A stretch of 42,818 nucleotides of DNA, taken from NCBI GenBank assembly GCA_017618715.1, contig JAFZTS010000008.1, forward strand, positions 1 to 42,818, read 5' to 3'. Source of the DNA: Bacteroidales bacterium. GTDB lineage: Bacteria > Bacteroidota > Bacteroidia > Bacteroidales > UBA3663. Below are positions 35,313 to 42,818 of the stretch, one piece after another; within the stretch, counting starts at the first letter, position 1, and each line of letters starts with the position of its first letter. A program made the position numbers and the translations under genes. A model generated the notes under the pieces. That model ran no database searches. It saw nothing but the letters and a program-made list of their open reading frames with translations, and was not told the DNA's origin.

Positions 35313-35528
35313 ATGACACCCATCATCACAAAGCATCACAACAACTACTTCATCGAGCTGCCCAACGAGTTCACCGTAGATGATCTCGTGAACGTCATCA
35401 ACCGGCACAACGGCATCACCAAGCCTACGCTTGCCATCCACCTGTGGAAGAAGAGCGGCCTCGTCGAGAAGGTGGGCAGGGGCAAGTATCGGAAACTCCC
35501 CATCCGTCGCACGCTCAGCAAGGAATGA
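35313..35528 (+). CDS. Small winged-helix-like ORF, possibly a remnant of a mobile-element primase-like protein
   Basis: From ATG 35313 the frame encodes 71 residues. The order ELPNEFTVDDLVNVINRH, then ITKPTLAIHLWKKSGLVEKV and GRGKYRKLP reads as a short winged-helix module. It resembles, to my memory, the C-terminal end of DUF3987-type proteins of Bacteroidetes mobile elements, where an LPxxFT segment precedes a Lys-rich KxGxYRK ending. Such proteins are hundreds of residues long, so this would be a 3' fragment or a stand-alone small DNA-binding protein. The bases just upstream are AT-rich and give no longer open frame. The local GC content jumps at the start of this ORF, which suggests an inserted piece. 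No promoter or partner is obvious. Family call is tentative. Confidence 0.4.
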   Translation: MTPIITKHHNNYFIELPNEFTVDDLVNVINRHNGITKPTLAIHLWKKSGLVEKVGRGKYRKLPIRRTLSKE

Positions 35529-35664
35529 ACTCCATCAAGAGTGGCACCCTTCACAGGATGCCACTTATTTTTGCCCTTACTGGATTGACAATCCTTTCGT
35601 TCGAGGCCAAAACTGATAAAAACGAACAAATTCTGCAATAAATTATCACTTTTTTTCGATAAGA

Positions 35665-35696
35665 TTTGGGAATGTCTGAAAATATACCTAAATTTG
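35665..35696 (+). promoter_or_regulatory. Predicted Bacteroidetes promoter for the secreted protein at 35732
   Basis: TTTG at 35665-35668 and TAAATTTG at 35689-35696 are 20 bp apart. The start codon at 35732 is 35 bp downstream. Confidence 0.75.
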
Positions 35697-35731
35697 TGCC
35701 CAAATGAACACACTTTTAACCCATAACTAAC

Positions 35732-38605
35732 ATGAAGAAAACTTTACTCCTTACGATTGCTGCTGTAGCCCTTATGAGCGCTACACAGGCAAATGCTGAG
35801 TACAGGAAGTGGGACTTCACCAATTGGAGTACCGCTACCGTTAACAACCTTCAGGCCGGTGCCTTTGCCAATTGCGGCACCATCAACCCCGAATCGGGCT
35901 GGTCGGATGTCGAGAAGACCAACGGCACCGCTCCTACCGAACTTTCGGCAGGCAACTGCTTCTGGGAGGTAACTGCCCAGGGTAGCGCTGCAGGTTCCAC
36001 TCTGACCGCTAACGGCGAAGCCATTGTCGAGCTCGAAGGCCTACTCTACACCAACACTTCTGCCCGTTCGCTTGCCATCGCCCTCAACTACCAGGGTCCC
36101 GTCAGCGACGGCTTCGGCCCCTATCATGGCGCAAGCTACCTGTGGTGCGGCAGCAAACAAAAGAACTATTTTGTCATCCCGAATGTTGCCGTAGGCGAAA
36201 AGATCTACATGGGCGTGGAGAGTCACAAATCGACCGAGGCACGCGGCATGGAGCTCTACGTCTATACTTCGAGCAACGCACGCGGCACCAAGATTCTGGG
36301 TGAGGACGGCGCCGAGGCTCCCGCAGTACCTATCGAATACACCGAGCAGGTTTGGCAGGTGCAGGAGGGTATTGAGGACACTCCCAACGAGGACGGCACC
36401 TACAACATCGTAATCTACAACACCAACGGCTGCCACCTCTATTATATCCAGGTGGGCGAAGACCAGGGTTCGCAGATGGAGGACAAGAAGATTGCCTACC
36501 TCTACGACAGCTCGTACAACGGCTACAAGGTTGACAATGTGCCTGCAGGATATGCCGCCGACGGTGGCCTTGAGACCGACCCCGTCTATATCACCCTGAT
36601 GGATTATGACGTGACTGCCATCGACTACAACAGCGACGAGGTGAAGGCCATGACAAGCGCCGAGCTCAACGACTCGCTGATCAACTTCGACGTAGTGGTA
36701 GCCAGCGAAGCAGTTTCGAGCGGCAACACCTATGCCAAGGGCTTGATTGACATCATCAACAAGGTGCCAATGCTCAACCTTAAGTCCTTCATGTATAAGA
36801 AGGGCGTATGGGGCTGGGGTGCAGGTTCGAATCCTTCGCCCAAGGCCAACAGCATCAAGGTGGCTGAGGATTTCCTCGAAGACCCGCTCTTTGCCGATGT
36901 GACCACCATGGACGAGAACGGCGAAATACAACTCTTCAAGAGCGACCCCGCCGACATCACCGCTGGTAACCTCGTACAGGGCTATACCGTGAACGATGAC
37001 GCCATCATCGCAGGCGACGACGTACTTGCCACCGTTGGCGAAGGCATCAACGCCATCCACGTTCATGGCACCAAGAACCAGTATATCCTCGTTCCATTGT
37101 CGAGCGACCACCTGATTGCCGATGGTGACTTCAACCTCACCGACGACGCGCTCACCATCGTGCGCAATGCCGTGAACATCCTGGCTGCAACCAAGAGCAA
37201 GGTTCAGAACGCTGCCATGCCAATCATTTCGCAGGAGGCCGCTGACGGCGTTACCGTTGTCAACATCACATGCGTGACCGGTGGCAGCACCATCTACTAC
37301 ACCACTGATGGCACCGACCCGACAACTGCAAGCACCGTATTCACCGAGCCATTCGAAGTGACTGAGGACGGACTCGTTGTGAAGGCATTTGCCACGGCAT
37401 TCGGCTACAACGATTCGAACATCGCCACCGCTACCATCAGCGTGAAGACACAGGCCATTGCTCCATCGATTGACATCGAGGAAGGCGTTGGCCAAACCAC
37501 CGTTACCCTCATCAGCGAGGATGGCAGCAACATCTACTTCAACTTCCAGGGTCTTACCTCTTCGGCTACTTCGCAGCTCTACACCGAGCCTATCGTGATG
37601 ACCGAACCCGCTATCATCACCGTCTTTGCCGAGAGTGAAACCAAGCTCACTTCGCCAATTTACGATGCTGAAATCGAGGTAGCAGGCATCTACACCCCAA
37701 TCGACACCGTGGCTCACTTCAACGCCAGCCAGGTTGACTGGTATGACAACGTCGTGATCACCGTTGGCGAGAACAGCTACAGCGCAGCTGATGCCGTTGC
37801 CGAGGGTGTTGCCAGCGGCAGCGCTTCGGCCATCTACTACTTCGGCAAGGGCTCTTGGAACTACTACACGGAAGAGGTTGACCACACCGAGATCGTCTAT
37901 GACGAGGATGGCGTGACACCATTGAAGGACATGGACGGCAACGACTCAATCAAGGTTTACTACAAGGTTGATCCCGCTGCCTTCCGCACCATCACTTCGA
38001 CCACCGACACCCAGTGGACCATCGAAACCGAAGGTCAGGTTGTGACCGGCGAAACCACTTTGAAGCCAGAAGTTGGCGTGGGCAATGGCGCTACCGGACG
38101 TTATGCCGAGACCGCTCTTGATGCCATTGGTGCTCCCACCACGGGCGTAGTTGACTTCGGTGGCAAGGTATCGGGCGAGCCATACACCATGCGCGTTGTC
38201 AGCAACGTGAAGTTCCCCGCACCATTCGACGTAGTGGTTTACATGGGCAACGGTTCGACAGGTTCGCCGAACATCGAGCTGCAAACATCGACCGATGGCG
38301 AGACTTGGACAGCAGTCGGACAAATGAACTACTGCACCACCCAGCGTTATTGGAAGAAGACTCGTCTGCACGTAGGCGAAGCTGGCGAATACTTCGTACG
38401 CCTCGCACAGGTTGGCGGCAGCAGCAAGGCTCAGCTTTATGACATGATGGTCATCACCACCAACGACGAACTTGGCATCGAGGAAGTCAGCACCGATAAC
38501 GTTCGCGGCAAGAAGGAAATGTACGACATCTACGGTCGTCAGATAACTGCTCCCGTACAGGGTCAGATGTTCATCCTCAATGGCAAGAAGTACATCCAGA
38601 AGTAA
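35732..38605 (+). CDS. Large secreted protein with chitobiase-C-like domains and sorting-type tail
   Basis: The 957-residue product begins with a 22-residue signal peptide (MKKTLLLTIAAVALMSATQA, then NA). Residues 25-230 look like a carbohydrate-binding-type beta sandwich (YRKWDFTNWS, CFWEVTAQGS, YYIQVGE). Residues 255-500 contain an alpha/beta region with NFDVVVASEAVSSGN and IINKVPMLNLKSFMY, reminiscent of ThuA or amidotransferase-like folds, but no catalytic triad is clear. A chitobiase/hexosaminidase C-terminal-like domain spans about 515-575 (GSTIYYTTDGTDPT), and a degenerate second copy about 587-650. A further beta domain and the tail YDIYGRQITAPVQGQMFILN, with GKKYIQK at the end, close the protein. 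It is monocistronic, with a clear promoter upstream and a strong terminator downstream. C-ending codons dominate, as in highly expressed genes. Ligand unknown. Confidence 0.85.
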   Translation: MKKTLLLTIAAVALMSATQANAEYRKWDFTNWSTATVNNLQAGAFANCGTINPESGWSDVEKTNGTAPTELSAGNCFWEVTAQGSAAGSTLTANGEAIVELEGLLYTNTSARSLAIALNYQGPVSDGFGPYHGASYLWCGSKQKNYFVIPNVAVGEKIYMGVESHKSTEARGMELYVYTSSNARGTKILGEDGAEAPAVPIEYTEQVWQVQEGIEDTPNEDGTYNIVIYNTNGCHLYYIQVGEDQGSQMEDKKIAYLYDSSYNGYKVDNVPAGYAADGGLETDPVYITLMDYDVTAIDYNSDEVKAMTSAELNDSLINFDVVVASEAVSSGNTYAKGLIDIINKVPMLNLKSFMYKKGVWGWGAGSNPSPKANSIKVAEDFLEDPLFADVTTMDENGEIQLFKSDPADITAGNLVQGYTVNDDAIIAGDDVLATVGEGINAIHVHGTKNQYILVPLSSDHLIADGDFNLTDDALTIVRNAVNILAATKSKVQNAAMPIISQEAADGVTVVNITCVTGGSTIYYTTDGTDPTTASTVFTEPFEVTEDGLVVKAFATAFGYNDSNIATATISVKTQAIAPSIDIEEGVGQTTVTLISEDGSNIYFNFQGLTSSATSQLYTEPIVMTEPAIITVFAESETKLTSPIYDAEIEVAGIYTPIDTVAHFNASQVDWYDNVVITVGENSYSAADAVAEGVASGSASAIYYFGKGSWNYYTEEVDHTEIVYDEDGVTPLKDMDGNDSIKVYYKVDPAAFRTITSTTDTQWTIETEGQVVTGETTLKPEVGVGNGATGRYAETALDAIGAPTTGVVDFGGKVSGEPYTMRVVSNVKFPAPFDVVVYMGNGSTGSPNIELQTSTDGETWTAVGQMNYCTTQRYWKKTRLHVGEAGEYFVRLAQVGGSSKAQLYDMMVITTNDELGIEEVSTDNVRGKKEMYDIYGRQITAPVQGQMFILNGKKYIQK

Positions 38606-38627
38606 CAAAACTGAAAACTAACATTTG

Positions 38628-38668
38628 CAATCGCACAGGGCTTCGGCCTTGTGCGGTTGTTTTTTTAT
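38628..38668 (+). terminator. Strong intrinsic terminator with UUCG tetraloop
   Basis: A 14-bp stem (CAATCGCACAGGGC with GCCTTGTGCGGTTG, two G-T pairs) closes a TTCG loop at 38628-38659, followed by eight or more T. It starts 22 bp after the stop codon of the secreted protein and insulates it from the cobalamin locus. Confidence 0.93.
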
Positions 38669-38696
38669 TGTTTTATTTTTTTATTTTCACAAAAAA

Positions 38697-38727
38697 TTTG
38701 AAAAACGAAATTATTGCCCTATCTTTG
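38697..38727 (+). promoter_or_regulatory. Predicted Bacteroidetes promoter for the cobalamin riboswitch transcript
   Basis: TTTG at 38697-38700 and TATCTTTG at 38720-38727 are 19 bp apart. The riboswitch P1 stem begins 4 bp further, so transcription starts at or very near its 5' end. Confidence 0.75.
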
Positions 38728-38730
38728 CAA

Positions 38731-38905
38731 TGCGTCAGTTCCGCAAATTGACCGATTGCGGATCAAAAGGGAATCCGTGTGAGAATCCGGAACAGTCCCG
38801 CTGCTGTATGTCATCACATACCCAAAGGCCACGCATGTCACTGTCCATGTTAACAGACGGGAAGACTGCCCTAGGGGATGACGAGTCAGAAGACCTGCTG
38901 ACGCA
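38731..38905 (+). promoter_or_regulatory. Cobalamin (B12) riboswitch
   Basis: The element senses adenosyl- or methylcobalamin and represses the downstream uptake genes. P1 is formed by TGCGTCAG (38731-38738) and CTGACGCA (38898-38905). The conserved core AAAAGGGAATCCGTGTGAGA, then AATCCGGAACAGTCCCGC, lies at about 38765-38802. The B12 box AGTCAGAAGACCTGCTG is at 38884-38900, with small departures from the usual AGYCMGGAGACCKGCC. Downstream, a short hairpin (TCCTG 38921-38925 with CAGGA 38933-38937) contains the AGGAGGA stretch, which could hide a ribosome site, although it lies 25 nt before ATG 38966. Control is therefore probably at translation, since I see no terminator between switch and gene. 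Context (btuB next) supports the call strongly. Confidence 0.96.
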
Positions 38906-38965
38906 TGTCCATTTCAAAAATCCTGCGATCGACAGGAGGACGAAGTTTCTGTTAACGCAATACGA

Positions 38966-41023
38966 ATGAATCATCTGATGCGTATCGCCCTGCTCATAAC
39001 ATTGAGCAGCTTCGAGCTATGTAATTTGAGCATGGCTCAGGATTCGGTGCGCGTCATCGACAACATTACCGTAAGAAGTAAGATCAGATACCATGAAACC
39101 ATCGAGCCACAAACACTCAAGGGCGAGGAATTGGAGAAGGTGAACGCTCACACCGTGGCCGACGCACTTCGTTTCATGAGCGGCGTACAACTGAAGGATT
39201 ACGGCGGTATCGGAGGCCTCAAGACGGTCAACCTTCGTTCGCTGGGCTCACAACACGTTGGTATATATTACGACGGCATCGAATTGGGCAATTCGCAAAA
39301 TGGCGTGATTGACCTCGGACAATTCTCGCTCGACAACATCGAAGAGGTGAGCGTCTATCAAGGGCAACGTTCGGCCATCATGCAGACGGCTTCGGATTTC
39401 GCCAATGCGGGGAGCATTTATATTCGAACAACGAGTCGGCTTATAAATGGGACAATAGGCAAACTAAGCGACGGAGCATCAAGGCAACAAGTCTTCAAGA
39501 CAAAACTTCAGTTGGGAGCATCTAATTTGTGCAGGCTTTCGGGGCTTTTCGAACAACGTTTGAGCGAAAAAGTAGTCATGAGTACAAATTTGGAAGTGCT
39601 TTCAACGAATGGGAAATATGACTTCAATTATCGACGTCGCAACCATGATGGTAGCATTGCCTACGACACTACGGCCACCCGACATAACGGCGACGTGCAG
39701 TCGCTTCGTGCCGAGATGAACCTGTACGGCGCATTGCACGACGGACATTGGCAAGCAAAAGCCTATACTATTCATGCCAGTCGCGGCATACCTGGAGCCA
39801 TCGTCAACAACGTTTGGCGACGCGGAGAACGGCAAAGCGATAACAACACCTTCGTGCAAGGCTCTTGGCAAAAGGATTTGAACTCCATTTACACGTTACG
39901 TGCTTTGGCTAAATATGCCAATTATCGCACACATTATTTAAATAAGGATAGCACCCAGCTGATGGTTGATAACACCTATCGGCAGCAGGAGGCATATCTT
40001 GGCTTGGTGCACGTGTTTGAAATCGCTTCGTGGTGGAGTGTTTCATTAAGTGAAGATTATCGGTGGAATTATCTCGACGCTAACATGCCGCTGTTTATGC
40101 ATCCTACACGTTGGTCAATACTGAGTTCTGTAGCCACGGCAATGGATTTGGACAAGTTGCAATGGCAAGGCAGCATCGTCTTTTCACATCATTTGGATAA
40201 AACCAAGACTGGAATAGCAAGGCAATCGTTTGACAACCTTACTCCTGCCCTTTTCGTCAGTTATCGCCCCATCGAATGGTTGCAGCTTTCCGGCTTTGCC
40301 AAGAAAAGCTACCGAATGCCCACCTTCAACGACCTTTATTATACCAACATCGGCAACGCCTTCCTCAAACCTGAATCGGCCATCCAATACGACCTGGGCA
40401 TTCGCATCAATGGTAAAGCCATCGATGGCTTTACGAATAGAAACACTTTTGCAGAGGACAAACATGGCTCACTGTGCGGCAGCCTTGAGGCTCACGTCTA
40501 TCACAACTCCGTGCATGACAAGATTGTGGCTTACCCGAAGGGGCAACAGTTCCGCTGGACGATGCTCAACCTCGGACGCGTTCATATCGACGGTATGGAC
40601 GTGCAGGGAAATGCTTCGTGGCAAGTTTTAGCAGATTTGTTGTTTTCCGCAAGGCTGCAATATACCTATCAACAGGCTCGCGATGTGACCGACCGAACGA
40701 CTTCCTATTACGGCGACCAGATACCTTACACCCCGTGGCACAGTGGCTCGATGACCATGATGTTCGAATATGGTGCATGGAACTTTGCCTATAATTTCAT
40801 CTATACGGGCGAACGCTATTGCCAGCAGGAGAATATCCGCTATAATCATTTGGAGCCTTGGTACACCAGCGACCTGCATTTGGCATGGAGACATCGTTTT
40901 GGTGACATTCTATTCAAAGCCACCATGGAGGTCAACAATCTCCTTAACCAACAATACGACGTGATCATCAACTACCCCATGCCCGGGCGAAACCTAAATG
41001 TGACGTTATTATGCGAATTTTGA
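38966..41023 (+). CDS. btuB: BtuB-type TonB-dependent cobalamin receptor
   Basis: The 685-residue outer-membrane receptor imports vitamin B12. A signal peptide ends at LSMAQ, and the mature N-terminus DSVRVIDNITVRSK holds the TonB-box region. An alternative start at ATG 38978 (MRIALLITL) would shorten the signal slightly. The plug (about residues 45-155) shows VADALRFMSGVQLKDYGGIG, TVNLRSLGSQHVGIYYDGIE and VSVYQGQRSAIMQ. The barrel ends with LNVTLLCEF, with a terminal Phe as expected. The riboswitch directly upstream and the BtuG-like gene overlapping its 3' end by 13 bp identify the substrate much better than the barrel sequence could. The middle of the gene (about 39420-39620) is more AT-rich than its flanks. 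Confidence 0.93.
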   Translation: MNHLMRIALLITLSSFELCNLSMAQDSVRVIDNITVRSKIRYHETIEPQTLKGEELEKVNAHTVADALRFMSGVQLKDYGGIGGLKTVNLRSLGSQHVGIYYDGIELGNSQNGVIDLGQFSLDNIEEVSVYQGQRSAIMQTASDFANAGSIYIRTTSRLINGTIGKLSDGASRQQVFKTKLQLGASNLCRLSGLFEQRLSEKVVMSTNLEVLSTNGKYDFNYRRRNHDGSIAYDTTATRHNGDVQSLRAEMNLYGALHDGHWQAKAYTIHASRGIPGAIVNNVWRRGERQSDNNTFVQGSWQKDLNSIYTLRALAKYANYRTHYLNKDSTQLMVDNTYRQQEAYLGLVHVFEIASWWSVSLSEDYRWNYLDANMPLFMHPTRWSILSSVATAMDLDKLQWQGSIVFSHHLDKTKTGIARQSFDNLTPALFVSYRPIEWLQLSGFAKKSYRMPTFNDLYYTNIGNAFLKPESAIQYDLGIRINGKAIDGFTNRNTFAEDKHGSLCGSLEAHVYHNSVHDKIVAYPKGQQFRWTMLNLGRVHIDGMDVQGNASWQVLADLLFSARLQYTYQQARDVTDRTTSYYGDQIPYTPWHSGSMTMMFEYGAWNFAYNFIYTGERYCQQENIRYNHLEPWYTSDLHLAWRHRFGDILFKATMEVNNLLNQQYDVIINYPMPGRNLNVTLLCEF

Positions 41024-42162
41024 AGCTTTTGTTCTGTCTGCTTCCTTTACTATCTTCGTGTCGCGAGGACGAATACGTCACTTATATGACCAATGAGGAC
41101 ACAGGGGTGCCAATTGGCGAATCGGGGTTCGCTGGCCTTTACATCCTCAACGAGGGCAACATGGGAGCTAACCGCTGCACGTTGGATTTTCTCGATTTGA
41201 GTGGCAATGATTCGACGATACATTACTATCGGAACATCTATGCCGAAAGGAATCCGGGCACTGTGAAAGAGTTGGGAGATGTCGGCAACGACATCGGCAT
41301 CTATGGCTCTAAACTTTGGATGGTGGTTAATTGTTCGAACAAAGTGGAGGTTTGCGAAGCTGCTACGGCCAAGCGCATCGGGCAGGCCAATATCGACAAC
41401 TGCCGCTATCTGGCATTCGACAACGGATTTGCTTACGTGAGCAGTTATGCAGGGCCTGTTCAAGTGGCAGAAAATTGTTCGTTGGGACGTGTGTATAAAG
41501 TCGATACGCTAACCTTGCAGAAGGTCGATTCGGTGGTCGTCGGCTACCAACCCGAAGAGATGGCCATCGTAAATGGGAAATTGTATGTGGCTAATAGCGG
41601 CGGTTATCGTGTGCCAACTTACGATAATAGAGTGTCGGTGATTGACCTTGAGACATTTCGAGTAGTTCGCGACATCGAAGTGGATATCAACATGCACCGC
41701 CTACAAGCCGACCGTTTTGGACAGATATGGGTTTCGACACGCGGCAATTACTATGACGTTAAACCTGCACTCTATTGCATTTCGAATAACGAAGTTGCTG
41801 CTCGCCTTGATTTGACAGTCAGCGCCATGACTATTGTCGGCGATTCGTTATATTACATCGGTACAGCATTCAACTATGCTGCTGGCGGTTATATGAAAAG
41901 TTTCGGCATCGTGGATGTGAAGCGATGCGCAACGGTTGCAACAGATATTTTTGAAGCCTCCGAAATCAAATCCATAAGCTTGCCTTACGGAATTATCGTG
42001 AATCCTTTTGACAAAAGCTTCTACCTTATGGACGCCAAGAACTATGTTTCGAGCGGTGAGCTACTCCACTTCGACGCCAATGGCCACTTCCTTTGGCGTG
42101 TTGCCACTGGGGACATACCCTCGCGAGGCGCTTTTTTGAGGAAGGATGAACGAGGAGAATAA
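41011..42162 (+). CDS. btuG: BtuG-type surface cobalamin-binding beta-propeller lipoprotein
   Basis: The 383-residue protein starts 13 bp inside btuB and has lipid site Cys17 (LLSSC) followed by REDEYVTY, an acidic tether typical of surface lipoproteins. Its body shows repeated blades, such as GLYILNEGNMGANRCTLDF, GSKLWMVVNCSNKVEV, VNGKLYVANSG and FGQIWVSTRGNYY, in keeping with a seven-bladed DUF5074/YncE-like propeller. In gut Bacteroides, BtuG proteins of this size bind cobalamin extremely tightly and cap BtuB. The fused order riboswitch-btuB-btuG is the known arrangement. The overlap with btuB implies translational coupling and near-equal dosage. The gene symbol rests on context plus fold; other YncE-like lipoproteins are the alternative. 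Confidence 0.87.
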   Translation: MRILKLLFCLLPLLSSCREDEYVTYMTNEDTGVPIGESGFAGLYILNEGNMGANRCTLDFLDLSGNDSTIHYYRNIYAERNPGTVKELGDVGNDIGIYGSKLWMVVNCSNKVEVCEAATAKRIGQANIDNCRYLAFDNGFAYVSSYAGPVQVAENCSLGRVYKVDTLTLQKVDSVVVGYQPEEMAIVNGKLYVANSGGYRVPTYDNRVSVIDLETFRVVRDIEVDINMHRLQADRFGQIWVSTRGNYYDVKPALYCISNNEVAARLDLTVSAMTIVGDSLYYIGTAFNYAAGGYMKSFGIVDVKRCATVATDIFEASEIKSISLPYGIIVNPFDKSFYLMDAKNYVSSGELLHFDANGHFLWRVATGDIPSRGAFLRKDERGE

Positions 42163-42235
42163 TGACTATACTATTTTAGAGTAGCTATAGTAGATATTTG
42201 GATTATTAGGTTATTTGAGCAAAAATGATAACTAA

Positions 42236-42818
42236 ATGATGAAACGCATATCAGTATTATTGCTTGCCATTGTGGCTTTAGCTGCACAAGCACAAAACAG
42301 CCCGTTCATCACGACTGTAGATGAGTATGTGCCTGCACCCGGGCAATTCATCAACACCATGCCGGTATTTGAAGAGGGGGACGACGCCGAGTCGATGGCT
42401 CGCAAATGCACCGAGCTCTTGGCCAACGATGCTGGCTTGACAGTTTGTCTGGGGGCATGGGGCGGATATATCACCTTCCACTTCGACCATTCTATTGTAA
42501 ATGTAACAGGACAGATGGACCTCTACATCAAGGGAAATGCCCATGTGGGAAATTCCGAGGCAGGCATCGTCATGGTGAGTCAGGATGTAAACAGAAATGG
42601 CATGCCTGACGATACATGGTACGAATTGAGCGGAAGTGCAGATTTCGATAGCAACAATGTCGTTTATGGTTACGAAATGACCTATACGAAGTTGGGAGAT
42701 TCGCTCGACGTGGCTTGGACGGATAATATGGGAGGAGAAGGCTACGTGTCGCGCAATCCTTTCCATGAGCAAGATTATTTTCCTGCTTGGTTGACTTCGC
42801 CACTCTCTTTCAAAGGCA
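42236..42818 (+). CDS. Secreted surface protein of the cobalamin locus (partial, 3' end beyond window)
   Basis: Two adjacent ATG codons (42236 and 42239) start a frame that stays open to the window edge, giving at least 194 residues. The signal peptide reads MMKRISVLLLAIVALAAQAQ. Then come VDEYVPAPGQFINTMP, GAWGGYITFHFDHSI, IVMVSQDVNRNGMPDDTWYE, and MGGEGYVSRNPFHEQDYF with PAWL. I recognise this pattern from Bacteroidetes surface proteins that sit next to btuB and btuG and often continue into PKD-like repeats. The segment DVNRNGMPDD looks like a calcium-binding loop. It lies 73 bp after btuG with no consensus promoter, so it is probably part of the same B12-regulated operon. Its exact role (cobalamin capture or other) is not known to me. 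Confidence 0.8.
   Translation, partial: MMKRISVLLLAIVALAAQAQNSPFITTVDEYVPAPGQFINTMPVFEEGDDAESMARKCTELLANDAGLTVCLGAWGGYITFHFDHSIVNVTGQMDLYIKGNAHVGNSEAGIVMVSQDVNRNGMPDDTWYELSGSADFDSNNVVYGYEMTYTKLGDSLDVAWTDNMGGEGYVSRNPFHEQDYFPAWLTSPLSFKG

Noticed and set aside
36041..37885. 614-residue open frame on the minus strand
   Set aside because: It lies fully inside the secreted-protein gene on the plus strand, has no recognisable domain, and is explained by the strong C-ending codon use of that gene.

Overview
The window looks like a chromosomal segment of a Bacteroidales bacterium, most like Prevotella or a relative. Three things point there. There are two SusC/SusD-type outer-membrane pairs. Six or more promoters fit the Bacteroidetes pattern (TTTG, a spacer of about 20 bp, then TAnnTTTG). 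Many genes encode signal peptides, including lipoproteins with acidic residues after the lipid-bearing Cys. The genus call is inference; no rRNA or tRNA gene is present to confirm it.

Left end (1-6.7 kb): the 3' end of an acyltransferase-3 membrane protein, a RecQ helicase, and a convergent lipoprotein type I pullulanase. Between the pullulanase and a divergent secreted protein gene lies a 420-bp array of ten 42-bp units, each built on a palindrome and kept in exact 42-bp register. This is one of the two most unusual signals in the window.

Middle (6.8-29.1 kb): a very large pectate-lyase-type protein with autotransporter-like repeats, then a tightly packed gene run: fasciclin (FAS1) lipoprotein, SusC, SusD, FAS1 lipoprotein, FAS1-like lipoprotein, SusC, SusD, and a Sel1-repeat secreted protein. 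It resembles a polysaccharide utilisation locus, but has FAS1 lipoproteins where enzymes and glycan-binding proteins would be expected, and no linked regulator. Short repeats with a 9-bp period mark several of its gene junctions and also encode part of one SusD signal peptide.

Right-middle (29.1-32.3 kb): an acyltransferase-3 protein, then an uncharacterised 182-residue protein, a 135-nt stretch bounded by an 11-bp perfect inverted repeat, and a free-standing 403-residue reverse transcriptase. The layout resembles retron or defence-type RT loci with an upstream template RNA, but the RT motifs do not let me assign a known class. This is the best candidate for an undescribed system.

Right end (32.3-42.8 kb): a large CotH-kinase-family secreted protein, a small winged-helix-like ORF that may be a remnant, a large secreted protein with chitobiase-C-like domains ending at a strong UUCG-loop terminator, and a cobalamin uptake locus: cobalamin riboswitch, BtuB-type TonB-dependent receptor, BtuG-type surface propeller lipoprotein, and the start of a third surface protein of the same locus. 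Four of the large secreted proteins share a C-terminal tail resembling a sorting signal.
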